Source of the DNA: Arboricoccus pini
Lineage (GTDB): Bacteria > Pseudomonadota > Alphaproteobacteria > Geminicoccales > Geminicoccaceae
Direction of reading: 5' to 3'
Assembly (NCBI RefSeq): GCF_900187945.1
Contig: NZ_FYEH01000002.1
Coordinates: 62,001 to 126,000 of the forward strand
DNA length: 64,000 nt
Below the pieces are notes generated by a model. It saw only the letters and a list, made by a program, of their open reading frames with translations. It searched no databases and was not told the origin of the DNA. Positions 48,150-57,949 of the stretch are shown piece by piece. Position 1 is the first letter of the stretch, and each line of letters opens with the position of its first letter. Position numbers and translations under genes: made by a program.

Positions 48150-48555
48150 GCAGCCTCATCTGCGCTCGCGTCCCAGCCGACCTCGTCGACAGGGAATGTC
48201 GTATCGGTGAGCGGCGCGCCGGTCGACGGGTTGACGAGCTCGACCATGCGCATCGTCAAATAGACAATGGGACCATCGCTGGTCTTCAACGGCACTCGGA
48301 TATTGTCACCACCGACAACGAGGTTTTGTAGATATAGCTTAGATCGCCGTCGGGCAGCTTCGTTATCGTGCCGTGATTAGCTTTGCGGACGCCGACCGTC
48401 ATTTCCTTGCCGGATCAATCGCGCAAGCCTGTCGGCAGGACGATCTTTATACTGACATTCGCTGGCGTTTGCGCCGATGCGGCGACGAGATTCGTTAAGG
48501 CGACGCTACTGGAATCAGAGCGGACGCGCGGGACCCGGCAAACTGGAGCTTGCAC
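48146..48555 (-). pseudogene. Frameshifted remnant of an exported Ig-like-domain protein gene
   Basis: Reading the minus strand, a coherent protein can be followed only by crossing one stop and one frameshift. The first frame gives ASAQTPANVSIKIVLPTGLR, then a TGA at 48415-48417, then SGKEMTVGVRKANHGTITKL and PDGDLSYIYKTS. Near 48319 it shifts frame and continues as VVGGDNIRVPLKTSDGPIVY and LTMRMVELVNPSTGAPLT to a TAG at 48146-48148. The pattern (GTITKLPDGDLSY then VGGDNIRV) resembles bacterial Ig/cadherin-like repeats; this is inference. The first part follows a possible GTG at 48555. It may be true decay or sequence error. The 524-base stretch between xseA and mazG holds nothing else I can support. 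Confidence 0.55.
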
Positions 48556-48673
48556 GCCAGCCGCCGATGCTGCTTGAGATCGTCCCCGTGGCCATGGCAG
48601 CTGTCTTCATTCAAACACATTGATAGTAAAATATCTAGGTTTCAGATCCCAACACTTAATCCCTGGAAAGCCA

Positions 48674-49567
48674 ATGATCGAGTCCGATCCGGACGATGAT
48701 GTAGTGCTGGCGCCGATCGGCGATTTGATGCGGCTGATGCGGCGGCTGCGTGATCCGGAGACCGGTTGCCCATGGGACATCAAACAGACCTTTGCTTCGA
48801 TCAGTGCCTACACGATCGAGGAAGCCTACGAGGTTGCCGACGCGATCGCGAGAGAATCATGGGACGACTTGGAAGACGAGCTCGGCGATCTCCTCTTGCA
48901 GGTCGTATTCCACGCCCGTATCGGCGAGGAACAAGGCCTCTTTGATCTCGGAACGGTCGCTCGTGCGATTCATCGAAAGCTCGTTCGCCGGCATCCCCAT
49001 ATTTTCGCTGTAGGCACGTCGACGGATGAGACGGCTCAGCGCGCAATATGGGAAACGATCAAGGCGGAAGAGCGGCGCCGAAAGGCGGAACGCACCGATA
49101 CCGCCTTCAGCGCGCTCTCCGGTGTTGCCCGCACGATTCCTCCACTACAGCGCGCTCATAAATTGCAGGAACGGGCCGCGCGCGTAGGCTTCGACTGGCC
49201 GGATACGGCGCAGGTCTGGGATAAGCTTCTGGAAGAAATTCGAGAGGTCGAAGAGGTCATTGACCGGCCGGATGCGAGGCTGGCCCAGGAAGAGGAGATC
49301 GGCGATCTGCTTTTCACCATCGTCAATTTAAGCCGCCATCTGAAGATTGATCCGGATCAGGCTCTGCGCCGCGCCAATGAAAAATTCGAACGGCGCTTTG
49401 GCGAGGTCGAGCGCCAGGCGACGGAGCGAGGCAAAGATGTCGAGGCTCTGCCGCTGGCTGCACTCGAGACATTCTGGGCAGCAGCCAAGGTATTGGAAAA
49501 GAGCACCGGGCCTGACGCGAATGATGTCACTAAGCGGCAAGATCCCGGGGCCGAACGAAACGAATAA
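48674..49567 (+). CDS. mazG: Nucleoside triphosphate pyrophosphohydrolase MazG
   Basis: All-alpha NTP pyrophosphohydrolase (297 residues) that hydrolyses NTPs to NMP and PPi. Two MazG domains are seen. The first has TGCPWDIKQTFASI, EEAYEVADAI and ELGDLLLQVVFHA. The second has GFDWPD, EEIREVEEVI and EEIGDLLFTIVNLSRHL. The Mg-binding EExxE residues look complete in both. The ATG at 48674 has GGAAAG upstream; the frame extends back to 48620 without support. Its 3' end overlaps the convergent phosphatase gene by 38 bases. Confidence 0.95.
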   Translation: MIESDPDDDVVLAPIGDLMRLMRRLRDPETGCPWDIKQTFASISAYTIEEAYEVADAIARESWDDLEDELGDLLLQVVFHARIGEEQGLFDLGTVARAIHRKLVRRHPHIFAVGTSTDETAQRAIWETIKAEERRRKAERTDTAFSALSGVARTIPPLQRAHKLQERAARVGFDWPDTAQVWDKLLEEIREVEEVIDRPDARLAQEEEIGDLLFTIVNLSRHLKIDPDQALRRANEKFERRFGEVERQATERGKDVEALPLAALETFWAAAKVLEKSTGPDANDVTKRQDPGAERNE

Positions 49568-50060
49568 GCTGCCCCTCGCCTACGGCTATCTCCAACCATC
49601 GATCGATGCGAAACTCAATAATCGCCAAGCTCGTTGTTGGGAACTTCTTCTTCATGGCCGCACGTTCGGCATCGTTCCCCGTTCCAGCCAGAACGTTCGC
49701 CAGCACGCCGATGCCGGGCTCGTGACCGAGGACAAGAAGTGATGACGCAGTGCCCCCTTGCTCGCCGATGATTGTCAGGATTTGCCAGGCTGACGCTAGA
49801 TAAAGCCCAGCCAGCCATTCCACACTGGGCATTCGATCTTGAATGCCGAGGACGATCTCTGCGGTCTGCCTCGTCCTGCATGAGTCGGAGGACAGGACGC
49901 GATCCGGCATCAATCCCTGAGATTTGATGAATTGTCCCATGGTCTGGGCGGCGGTTCGGCCGCGCAAGGCCAATGGGCGTGTATGGTCGGCCAAGTCCCG
50001 ATCGTCCCAGGACGATTTTGCGTGACGCAGCAAAAGAAGCCGGCGAACCGTGACGGCCAA
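49530..50060 (-). CDS. SixA-like histidine phosphatase
   Basis: Small histidine-phosphatase superfamily protein (176 residues). The catalytic RHAKSSW motif is at the N-terminus (His13), the second catalytic His is in LVLGHEPG, and SDSCRTRQTAE provides phosphate contacts. RHAKSSW-type members act on phosphohistidine in E. coli SixA; the target here is unknown. The TTG at 50060 was chosen because GGAGG lies 7 bases before it; another TTG at 50090 lacks such a site. Divergent from ppk over 95 bases. Confidence 0.88.
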   Translation of the reverse strand: MAVTVRRLLLLRHAKSSWDDRDLADHTRPLALRGRTAAQTMGQFIKSQGLMPDRVLSSDSCRTRQTAEIVLGIQDRMPSVEWLAGLYLASAWQILTIIGEQGGTASSLLVLGHEPGIGVLANVLAGTGNDAERAAMKKKFPTTSLAIIEFRIDRWLEIAVGEGQLIRFVRPRDLAA

Positions 50061-50155
50061 CTCAGATCCTCCGAACAAACCGGATGACAACGTGATTGGC
50101 AGGCGCGAGTGGCATCTCTAGAACGGGGCCTCATAGCTGCCGGGACGATTGTGAC

Positions 50156-52339
50156 ATGAGCGAAGCCGAAGTTCTGCCATCGTTTGCCGCTACCGGGATC
50201 GCCCAGCCCATGGCTCTGCGGCGCGAACATTTCATCAATCGCGAGCTTTCCTGGCTCGCCTTCAACGAGCGCGTCCTGGAGGAAGCGTCGAATGTTCAGC
50301 ATCCGCTGCAGGAGAGACTCCGCTTCCTGTCGATCTCGGCCTCGAACCTCGACGAATTCTATATGGTGCGCGTTGCCGGCCTGAAAGGCCTGCATTCGGC
50401 AGGTGTCAACACGGTCAGCACCGATGGAAATACGCCTAGCGAACAACTGGCGGCGATATCCGAGCGTGTACGTAAGCTGACGGAAGATCAGAATAAATGC
50501 TGGCATGAACTGACGACGCTTCTAAGGGAACAGGGCATTGAGCTCCTCGACATTGACGAGTTGGCAAGTAGCGAGCTTGCTCGCATGCGTGAGAGCTTCC
50601 TTGAGGAGGCGCTCACCGTCCTCACGCCGATAGCCCTGGACCCGACACATCCTTTTCCCTTCATCTCCAACCGAGGGATGGGAATCGTTCTCGAATTGAA
50701 GCAGCCTAAAGGCGAGATTCTAAACGGCCTTATTCTCATCCCGAGCATGATGGACCGTTTCATCCGTGTCTCGGAGGAACGCTATCGCTTCATCAGGATC
50801 GAACAGCTCATCCTTGCTTTCATCGATAATTTATTTCCTGGCTTCGAAGTCCTTAGTGTCGGTCACTTCCGTGTCATTCGCGACAGCGACATCGAGCTCG
50901 AAGAAGAGGCCGAAGATCTGGTCCGTCTCTTCGAGACGTTGCTGAAGCGTCGTCGCCGCGGGTCGGTTATTCAGCTCGTGGTCGACGCCGCCATGCCAGA
51001 TCGCATTCGCGAGTTCATCACCGACCAGCTGGCGGTGCCCCCGGAGGACGTCGTCGTAACCGACGGGATTCTTGGCCTTGCCGAAACCTCGCAGGTCATC
51101 GTCAAGGAGCGGACAGACCTTCTCTTTCCTCCCTATAGTCCAAGATTTCCGGAGCGCATCAAGGATTTCGGCGGCGATTGCTTCGCTGCGATCCGGCACA
51201 AGGATTTCATTGTCCACCATCCTTATGAAAGCTTTGACGTCGTCGCGCAGTTCGTCCGTCAGGCGGCACGCGATCCGGCCGTCGTCGCTATCAAGCAAAC
51301 GCTTTATCGCACGAGCGAGGATAGCCCCATCGTCGGCGCTCTCATCGACGCCGCGGAAGCCGGCAAGTCCGTAACGGCATTGGTCGAGTTGAAGGCCCGC
51401 TTTGATGAAGAACGGAATATTCGCTGGGCCCGCAATCTGGAGCGCGCCGGAGTCCAGGTCGTCTATGGCTTCATCACGTTGAAGACACACGCCAAGGTCT
51501 CGATGGTCGTTCGCCGCGAACAGACGGGGCTCCGGACCTATGTGCATTTCGGCACGGGCAACTATCATCCCATTACGGCCAGGATCTATACCGACCTTTC
51601 CTTCTTCACCTGCGACCCGGCACTTGGTCATGACGCAGCGCGGGCCTTCAATTTCATGACGGGCTACGCCGAGCCCAGGAAACTCGAAAAGCTGGCAATT
51701 GCGCCGGTCAATTTGCGAGAGACGCTAACCGCCTTGATCGATGCTGAGATCGAATACGCTAAGGTAGGCAAAAAAGCCCAGATTTGGGCCAAACTCAACG
51801 CGCTGACCGACGAGGGGATCATCACTAAGCTCTATGAGGCATCGAACAATGGCGTAAAGATCGATCTCATTATACGCGGCATATGCTGCCTGCGTCCGGG
51901 CGTGCCGGGCCTTTCGGAAAATATTCGGGTAAAGAGCATCATCGGGCGCTTTCTCGAGCATGCCCGCATTATCTGCTTTGGCGCCGGCTATGGCCTTCCG
52001 TCCAAGCGTGCAAAAGTCTTCATCTCCTCGGCCGACTGGATGCAGCGTAATTTGTCGCGTCGTGTCGAGACCCTGGTACCGATCGAGAATGAGACCGTTC
52101 ACCAGCAAGTGCTCGATCAGGTCATGATTGCCAATCTCAAGGATAATACCAGCAGCTGGCTCTTGAATGCGGACGGGACCTACGAGCGGGTCGCGCATAA
52201 TGACCAGCCATTTTCTGCCCACACCTACTTCATGACCAATCCGAGCCTCTCAGGTCGAGGAAGCGCGCTCAAGAGAAAAGGCAGCGTTGCCCAGCTGCGC
52301 CTCTATGCGGCTGCCAATCCCGACCAGACCGCCGACTGA
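50156..52339 (+). CDS. ppk: Polyphosphate kinase 1
   Basis: Enzyme (727 residues) that polymerises the gamma-phosphate of ATP into polyphosphate. The four PPK1 domains are complete: N-terminal [22 protein letters not shown]-type head domain, and two phospholipase-D-like C-terminal domains. The catalytic His region [13 protein letters not shown] and the second [15 protein letters not shown] motif are intact. The ATG at 50156 fits the family N-terminus. Followed after 16 bases by ppx, so synthesis and breakdown of polyphosphate share one transcript. Confidence 0.96.
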   Translation: MSEAEVLPSFAATGIAQPMALRREHFINRELSWLAFNERVLEEASNVQHPLQERLRFLSISASNLDEFYMVRVAGLKGLHSAGVNTVSTDGNTPSEQLAAISERVRKLTEDQNKCWHELTTLLREQGIELLDIDELASSELARMRESFLEEALTVLTPIALDPTHPFPFISNRGMGIVLELKQPKGEILNGLILIPSMMDRFIRVSEERYRFIRIEQLILAFIDNLFPGFEVLSVGHFRVIRDSDIELEEEAEDLVRLFETLLKRRRRGSVIQLVVDAAMPDRIREFITDQLAVPPEDVVVTDGILGLAETSQVIVKERTDLLFPPYSPRFPERIKDFGGDCFAAIRHKDFIVHHPYESFDVVAQFVRQAARDPAVVAIKQTLYRTSEDSPIVGALIDAAEAGKSVTALVELKARFDEERNIRWARNLERAGVQVVYGFITLKTHAKVSMVVRREQTGLRTYVHFGTGNYHPITARIYTDLSFFTCDPALGHDAARAFNFMTGYAEPRKLEKLAIAPVNLRETLTALIDAEIEYAKVGKKAQIWAKLNALTDEGIITKLYEASNNGVKIDLIIRGICCLRPGVPGLSENIRVKSIIGRFLEHARIICFGAGYGLPSKRAKVFISSADWMQRNLSRRVETLVPIENETVHQQVLDQVMIANLKDNTSSWLLNADGTYERVAHNDQPFSAHTYFMTNPSLSGRGSALKRKGSVAQLRLYAAANPDQTAD

Positions 52340-52355
52340 GTGATTTGCCCCTCTC

Positions 52356-53855
52356 ATGACAAAGCATAAGCTTGAGCCGTTCGCGGTTGTCGATCTCGGC
52401 TCGAACTCTATTCGTCTCGTCGTCTATGATGGCCTCACACGTGCCCCGGTGACGCGTTTCAACGAGCGACGGCTCTGCGGCCTCGGGCGCGAGGTGGCGA
52501 GGTATGGCAAACTCGGCCGCGCCGGCAGGAAATGCGCCCTCGACAGCCTGAAGCGCTTCACCGCCATCGCCAAAGGCGTCGGCTGTAGCCGCATCGACAT
52601 CATCGCGACGGCGGCGGTCAGGCTTGCCCGCGATGGGGCCAGCTTCGTCAAGCAGGCTGAGAAGACGATTGGCCAGAAGATCACCGTCCTTTCCGGACAG
52701 GAAGAGGCACATTTCGGTGCCTTGGGTGTGACCTGCGGGTTCTTCCAGCCTGCGGGCATCATGGGCGACCTGGGCGGCGGCAGTGTAGAATTCGCCGCCG
52801 TCCCGTCCGGACGGCGGTTTGTCGAAAAGGCGACGACGCTCCGCAGCCTACCGCTTGGAACCCTTATCGTGGGCGAGGCCATCAAGGCCGGCGGCCTGAC
52901 GGGCGCGAGCGATCTCGTTGCTCGGGCTTTCGCGGAATATCCCGATCTCGATGGTCTTGCAGCTGGCAAGACGTTCTATGTCGTCGGCGGCAGCTGGCGG
53001 GCGCTGGCGCGGGCAAGGATGACAATGACCAATCATCCTTTGCGGATCGTGCACGGCTTCGAGCTGCGACCTGACGAGGCGATCGACCTTGGACGTGAGA
53101 TCAGTCTAAGTACCGACGTGGCCTCGATTCCGGGTCTGCCGCGCAAGCGCGCCGGGACCGCCGTGGCCGCTGGCTTGATGCTCTCCGAAGTCGTCGGAAG
53201 ACTGAAGCCGGCTCGGGTCGTCTTTTCGGCAACAGGAGTACGCGAAGGCCGTGTCTTTGCTCTCTTAAAGCGCAAGGAACGGCATCGGGATCCTCTATTG
53301 GCCGCCGCCGAAGACCTCGGCCGTGTCGCCAATCGCTCCGCTCATGTCGGCAAGAGCATGATTGAATGGAGCAATACCATTTTCGCGACGCGCGAAACCG
53401 CTGCGTGGAAGCGGTTACGCGAGGCAGCCTGCCACGTATCCGACGCCAGCTGGCGCGAACATCCCGACACCCGCGCCCAGGAAGCCTTCCTGCGCCTCGT
53501 TCAATATCCCTTCCTTGGTATCGATCATGTCCAGCGGATCTCGCTCGCCCATATCGTGTACGCACGCTATGGGGGCGACCGGCGAGATCCGGCGATCACT
53601 CATGCGCTCGAGTTTCTCGACGACGACCAGATCCGATCGACGGAATTGGTGGGCCGTGTTCTGGAACTCGGCTATCGACTCTCCGGGGGCGCGCCAGAGA
53701 TTCTTGAGCAGTGTCGACTGGCGCTGAGCGACTCGGTCCTCATCCTCAAGGCGCCACATGATGCAGTGATCGAGGACGACGAGGCCATCACGTCGAGGCT
53801 GGCAGCACTCGCGTCAGCATTCGATCTTGAAGATGTTGCGATCGAGATCGCCTAG
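52356..53855 (+). CDS. ppx: Exopolyphosphatase (Ppx/GppA family)
   Basis: ASKHA-fold phosphatase (499 residues) that releases phosphate from polyphosphate or pppGpp. The phosphate-1 motif is VDLGSNSIRLVVYDG, the phosphate-2 region is MGDLGGGSVEFA, and TAAVRLARDGASFV marks the family. A C-terminal HD-like helical region (about 320-499) is present. Position after ppk favours polyphosphate as substrate; activity on pppGpp cannot be excluded. Overlaps the convergent hflX by 4 bases. Confidence 0.93.
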   Translation: MTKHKLEPFAVVDLGSNSIRLVVYDGLTRAPVTRFNERRLCGLGREVARYGKLGRAGRKCALDSLKRFTAIAKGVGCSRIDIIATAAVRLARDGASFVKQAEKTIGQKITVLSGQEEAHFGALGVTCGFFQPAGIMGDLGGGSVEFAAVPSGRRFVEKATTLRSLPLGTLIVGEAIKAGGLTGASDLVARAFAEYPDLDGLAAGKTFYVVGGSWRALARARMTMTNHPLRIVHGFELRPDEAIDLGREISLSTDVASIPGLPRKRAGTAVAAGLMLSEVVGRLKPARVVFSATGVREGRVFALLKRKERHRDPLLAAAEDLGRVANRSAHVGKSMIEWSNTIFATRETAAWKRLREAACHVSDASWREHPDTRAQEAFLRLVQYPFLGIDHVQRISLAHIVYARYGGDRRDPAITHALEFLDDDQIRSTELVGRVLELGYRLSGGAPEILEQCRLALSDSVLILKAPHDAVIEDDEAITSRLAALASAFDLEDVAIEIA

Positions 53856-55165
53856 GCGCTCGCAGCATCCGCCAGTCGACGTTCGAGTCGATTGCGAAAT
53901 TGCGGTTCGACGGCGACCTTGAGGTGGCGGCGTTGCTCACCGTCCGTCTCGCTCAGCACCTCGCAATGTTGATGGAGCCAGGCATGCAGCGCGCCGTCGC
54001 TGGTCGGTATATCGACCTCGGCCACGTGATGGTGAGCTAGAAGGCGACCGCCAACGACGTCGAGCAGATCGTCGACACCTTGGCCGGTCAGGGCCGAGGC
54101 CAAGATCGTATTTGGCCGTCGTGACGCCTCCGCCTGAACGCGCTCGGCCTCATCAGGCGCGAGGCTATCGATCTTGTTCCAGACCTCGATCAGGCGCTCA
54201 TGGCGAGCCACCTCGCCCACACCCAGTTCATCCAATACCTTCTCGACATCCAGCGCCTGAGCCTGACTGTCAGGGTGCGCAATGTCCCGCACATGGAGGA
54301 TCAAATCGGCAGATATGACTTCCTCCAAGGTGGCGCGAAATGCCGCCACCAGCGATGTCGGCAGATCGCTGATGAATCCCACCGTGTCGGAGAGGATTGT
54401 CTTCAGACCGGTGTTTAGACGGATGAGACGCATTGTCGGGTCAAGCGTGGCGAAGAGCTTGTCTTCGGCCACCACGTGCGCGCCCGTCAGGCGATTGAAC
54501 AAGGTGGACTTGCCCGCGTTCGTGTAACCGACCAGAGCGACTGTCTTGTAGGGCACGCGCTCCCTCGCCGCGCGATGCAGACCACGCGTCCGTATGACCT
54601 CCCCGAGTTCACGCTTGATACGCGTGATGCGCTCGGTAATCCGACGGCGATCGAGCTCGAGCTGGCTTTCACCCGGGCCACCGAGGAAGCCGAAACCACC
54701 TCGTTGCCGCTCGAGATGGGTCCAGGACCGAACCAGCCTGGAGCGTTGATAGGTCAATGCCGCAAGCTCGACCTGCAATACGCCCTCTCGGGTTCGCGCG
54801 CGTTCACCGAAGATCTCGAGGATCAAGCCTGTCCGGTCGATGACCTTAGTCTTCCAGGCAGTCTCGAGATTGCGCTGCTGCACTGGTGTTAGCGCGCCGT
54901 CGACGACGACGAGTTCGACAGCCTCTTGCGAAAACCGCTCGCCCAGCTCTTCCACCTTGCCCGTACCAAAAAGTGTCGCTGGGTTTGGTTGTCGAAGCTG
55001 GACTAATTCACCGCCGCGCACCTCGAGGTCGATCGCACGCGCCAGCCCCATGCCCTCAGCTAGGCGCTCCGCCGGTTGACGAGAATTCTCGTCTTTACCC
55101 GCTTGGTAAGGTTGCAGCACCCATGCGCCAATCTTTTCGTCGGCGTTCGCTAGAGCGTCATTCAA
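53852..55165 (-). CDS. hflX: GTPase HflX
   Basis: Ribosome-splitting/rescue GTPase (437 residues). The N-terminal HflX domain ends with the glycine-rich RQRGGFGFLGGPGESQLELDRR linker; the G domain has G1 GYTNAGKST, G3 DTVGFISDLP and G4 NKID. The start is TTG at 55165 with AAGGAG 10 bases upstream. hfq lies 30 bases upstream on the same strand, the conserved hfq-hflX order. Confidence 0.95.
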   Translation of the reverse strand: MNDALANADEKIGAWVLQPYQAGKDENSRQPAERLAEGMGLARAIDLEVRGGELVQLRQPNPATLFGTGKVEELGERFSQEAVELVVVDGALTPVQQRNLETAWKTKVIDRTGLILEIFGERARTREGVLQVELAALTYQRSRLVRSWTHLERQRGGFGFLGGPGESQLELDRRRITERITRIKRELGEVIRTRGLHRAARERVPYKTVALVGYTNAGKSTLFNRLTGAHVVAEDKLFATLDPTMRLIRLNTGLKTILSDTVGFISDLPTSLVAAFRATLEEVISADLILHVRDIAHPDSQAQALDVEKVLDELGVGEVARHERLIEVWNKIDSLAPDEAERVQAEASRRPNTILASALTGQGVDDLLDVVGGRLLAHHHVAEVDIPTSDGALHAWLHQHCEVLSETDGEQRRHLKVAVEPQFRNRLERRLADAASA

Positions 55166-55195
55166 CCGTACCTTACTCCTTCAACCTGACGATCG

Positions 55196-55471
55196 TCACA
55201 TCTGCATGTCGGGAGCGGGCTTGCCATCATCCGCGGCTGGATCATAGAGGCGCACTGCAGCGGATGGCATCACAGTCGATACAGCGTGCTTGTAGACAAG
55301 CTGGACATGACCATCTCGCCGCAAAAGCAAACAGAAATTATCGAATGAGCTGATGACGCCTTGAAGCTTAACGCCGTTGATAAGAAATATTGTCACCGGC
55401 ACTTTTGATTTGCGGACATGATTGAGAAACACATCCTGCAAATTTTGTTGCTTTTCGGCTGCCATAGCCAT
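55196..55471 (-). CDS. hfq: RNA chaperone Hfq
   Basis: Sm-like hexameric RNA chaperone (91 residues) that pairs small RNAs with mRNAs. Sm1 ([35 protein letters not shown], in part) and Sm2 ([12 protein letters not shown]) are clear, with a short C-terminal tail rich in Asp and Pro. The ATG at 55471 was chosen for its GAGGA at 5-base spacing; an ATG two codons later also fits. First of the hfq-hflX pair. Confidence 0.97.
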   Translation of the reverse strand: MAMAAEKQQNLQDVFLNHVRKSKVPVTIFLINGVKLQGVISSFDNFCLLLRRDGHVQLVYKHAVSTVMPSAAVRLYDPAADDGKPAPDMQM

Positions 55472-55570
55472 TGTATCCTCTAGACACTTTCGTCGATGCT
55501 CGTCGACGAGACACACACACATAGTCGCTGCTGGCCTGCGCTCGTTATCCGTCGCAAGCTACCCGCCCTT

Positions 55571-55644
55571 GTGAGATAGCTACAGCGCTCGTCCAGAACA
55601 AGCGACGAACGAGCACAACCCCACAGCGGCAATAACTATCTCAC
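55571..55644. repeat. Nested inverted repeats between dat and hfq
   Basis: GTGAGATAG (55571-55579) pairs perfectly with CTATCTCAC (55636-55644), the latter being the dat stop codon and two preceding codons read on the plus strand. Inside lies a second pair, GCTCGT (55587-55592) and ACGAGC (55609-55614). The nested layout would fold the end of the dat message onto the hfq leader. No T-run follows in either direction. Confidence 0.45.
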
Positions 55645-56508
55645 GGCAATGCCATCGTCTGAAGCGAGTTCGAGCCGCTGCAGGCGGTCGGTCAGCCGCC
55701 GGGTGATGCTGCCTGGACGACCATTGGCTATGACACGGTCGTCAACCGTGCTCACCGGCAGCACGCCGGCAGACGTGCTGGTCAGAAATGCCTCCCGCGC
55801 TGCTTGCGCCTCCGCGACGGTGAAGCCTCGCTCGACAAATTCAATCCCCTCGGCCTCGGCAGCCTCGAGCAGGAGCGATCGCGTGATACCCCCTAGAATT
55901 TCCTGGCCAAGCGGCCGGGTAACCAGCCTGCCCTCCTCGTCCACGATATAGGCGTTCGACGAACTGCCTTCTGTGACGAATCCATCGCGATCGACCAACC
56001 AAGCCTCTCTCGCACCTTCGTCAGCTGCGCGCTGTCGTGCCAGGCTGTTGGGCAGCAGGCTGATCGACTTGATGTGACAATGCGTCCACCGTTCATCCGG
56101 CATTGTCACGACTTTCACGCCCTCATCCCTCTCCCGCGCCGATGGCAGTTTGAGGGAGCGTACGGTGACGACGAGCGATGGCTTCAAATTGGCGTCAAAA
56201 AGATGATTGCGCGCGGCCACGCCGCGCGTCACCTGAATGTAGACGAGCGCGTCGCGAAGGCTGTTGAGCGCTACGGTACGGCGAACCACCTGCGTCAAAG
56301 GACCGCGCCCCATTGGCCAGCGCATGCCTAGGGCCGCAAGAGATCGGCCCAGCCGATCCAGATGCCGGTCTATATGGCGCACACCACCGCCACTGACCTT
56401 GAGGACCTCATAGACCCCATCAGCAAACTGATAGCCACGATCTTCGATCCGGATCGCGGGCGTCAAAACGGAAGAGTATGCGCCGTTGACATAAGCAATA
56501 CGTGTCAT
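55636..56508 (-). CDS. dat: D-amino acid aminotransferase
   Basis: Fold-type IV PLP transaminase (290 residues) that interconverts D-alanine and D-glutamate type substrates. The PLP lysine is K147 in HCHIKSISLLPN, close to K145 of the Bacillus enzyme; GYQFADGVYEV and the C-terminal EAFLTSTSAGVLPV are typical. Branched-chain transaminases share this fold, but the KSISLLPN context and length favour Dat. It follows ntrX on the minus strand by 58 bases; trkA, often between them in relatives, is absent. Confidence 0.9.
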   Translation of the reverse strand: MTRIAYVNGAYSSVLTPAIRIEDRGYQFADGVYEVLKVSGGGVRHIDRHLDRLGRSLAALGMRWPMGRGPLTQVVRRTVALNSLRDALVYIQVTRGVAARNHLFDANLKPSLVVTVRSLKLPSARERDEGVKVVTMPDERWTHCHIKSISLLPNSLARQRAADEGAREAWLVDRDGFVTEGSSSNAYIVDEEGRLVTRPLGQEILGGITRSLLLEAAEAEGIEFVERGFTVAEAQAAREAFLTSTSAGVLPVSTVDDRVIANGRPGSITRRLTDRLQRLELASDDGIAVR

Positions 56509-56566
56509 AGCCGGACAGGGCTCTCTGCTGGCAAATGGTCGCCGCCGGACGTGGCGTATACCTAGA

Positions 56567-57949
56567 TTAGTCGTTGTTCAGCCCGAGCGTCTTCAGCTTC
56601 CGATGCAGAGCTGATCGCTCCATGCCGACAAAGCTGGCTGTCCGCGAAATATTACCGCCGAATCGCTGGAGCTGTGCTTGAAGGTAACTGCGCTCGAAAT
56701 GCTCGCGCGCCTCGCGTAATGGCATCGAGACCAGTTCGCCGTTGGCGTTTGGATCCATCCCTGATGTAGCGCTCATCGTCAGCTCGGGGGGGAGATCCGC
56801 AACCTCAATCGGTGTTGCGGCATCGCCCTGGGCCATGATGAGTATCCACTCGATGGTGTTTCTCAACTGGCGCACGTCACCAGGCCAATTGGCCGTTTGG
56901 AGAACGGCCATTGCATCTTCACCGATCTGCCGGAGGGCAGTCGACGAACTGCGCGCGTTCAGCTGTAGGAAATGACGGGCAAGCTCGGGAATATCTGTAC
57001 GACGCTCGCTCAAAGGCGGCATGGCTATGGGAACGACGTTCAGCCGGTAATATAGATCTTCCCGAAAACGCCCGGCCGTCATCTCCTGACGGAGGTCGCG
57101 GTTCGTCGTCGCGACCACCCGAACATCGACCTCGACGCGCTGATCGCCGCCCAGGCGGGTAAAACGCTGCTCTTGGAGCACGCGCAAGATCTTGCCCTGC
57201 GTTTCGAGCGGCATATCGGCGACTTCGTCGAGCAGCAGCGTGCCGCCGTCAGCCCGCTCCAGGCAGCCTGTCACACGCGGCTGCTCCGGCCCGAGCCAGC
57301 CGGGCTCGGCACCAAACAATTCCAGATCGACGCGCTCGGGTCCAAGCGTCGCTGCGTTGAGCACGACTAGGGCAGCCATGTTGCGACGCGACTGAGCATG
57401 GATTGCGCGTGCCGCAATCTCCTTGCCCGATCCCGGCGGCCCGCTGATGAGGATGCGCGAGTTGGTTGCCGCCACGCGCTCGATCACCTGACGGACACGG
57501 GTCATGGGCGGCGACGAACCGATGAGAACCGTATCCGCACCGATGCGGCCACGTAAGTCCGCGTTCTCGCGCCGCAACCGGCTGGTTTCGATTGCCCGCG
57601 ATATGGCGATTAGCAGCCGGTCGGATTTGAAGGGCTTTTCAATGAAGTCGTAGGCACCTTTCTTGATCGCCGCGACGGCGGTCTCGATGGTGCCATGACC
57701 ACTGAACATGATCACAGGAAGATGGGGCAGGTCCCGCTTGATGCGCTCGAGAATTTCGACGCCATCGAGCTTCGAGCCTTCCAGCCAGATATCCAATAGA
57801 ACGAGGCCCGGGGGCCGCCGCTCAATCTCCCGGAGGGCCTCGTCACTATTGGACGCCTGGCGAGGCACATAGCCCTCGTCTTCGAGAATGCTTGCGACGA
57901 CGTCGCGGATGGCCGCCTCGTCATCTACGATTAGAACATCTTTGCTCAT
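56567..57949 (-). CDS. ntrX: Nitrogen regulation response regulator NtrX
   Basis: Response regulator (460 residues) partnered with NtrY. The receiver domain has phospho-acceptor D53. The AAA+ domain has Walker A GPPGSGKE and the LLLDEVADMP Walker B region. Where sigma-54 activators carry GAFTGA, this protein reads GAEPGWLGPEQ, so that loop is lost, as is known for NtrX of related bacteria. The Fis-type helix-turn-helix GGNISRTASFVGMERSALHRKL ends it. The start overlaps the ntrY stop as ATGA. Confidence 0.95.
   Translation of the reverse strand: MSKDVLIVDDEAAIRDVVASILEDEGYVPRQASNSDEALREIERRPPGLVLLDIWLEGSKLDGVEILERIKRDLPHLPVIMFSGHGTIETAVAAIKKGAYDFIEKPFKSDRLLIAISRAIETSRLRRENADLRGRIGADTVLIGSSPPMTRVRQVIERVAATNSRILISGPPGSGKEIAARAIHAQSRRNMAALVVLNAATLGPERVDLELFGAEPGWLGPEQPRVTGCLERADGGTLLLDEVADMPLETQGKILRVLQEQRFTRLGGDQRVEVDVRVVATTNRDLRQEMTAGRFREDLYYRLNVVPIAMPPLSERRTDIPELARHFLQLNARSSSTALRQIGEDAMAVLQTANWPGDVRQLRNTIEWILIMAQGDAATPIEVADLPPELTMSATSGMDPNANGELVSMPLREAREHFERSYLQAQLQRFGGNISRTASFVGMERSALHRKLKTLGLNND

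Noticed and set aside
48383-48577. A 64-codon plus-strand frame in the xseA-mazG gap
   Set aside because: The opposite strand reads as a decayed gene with better protein-like character, so this frame is most likely its shadow.
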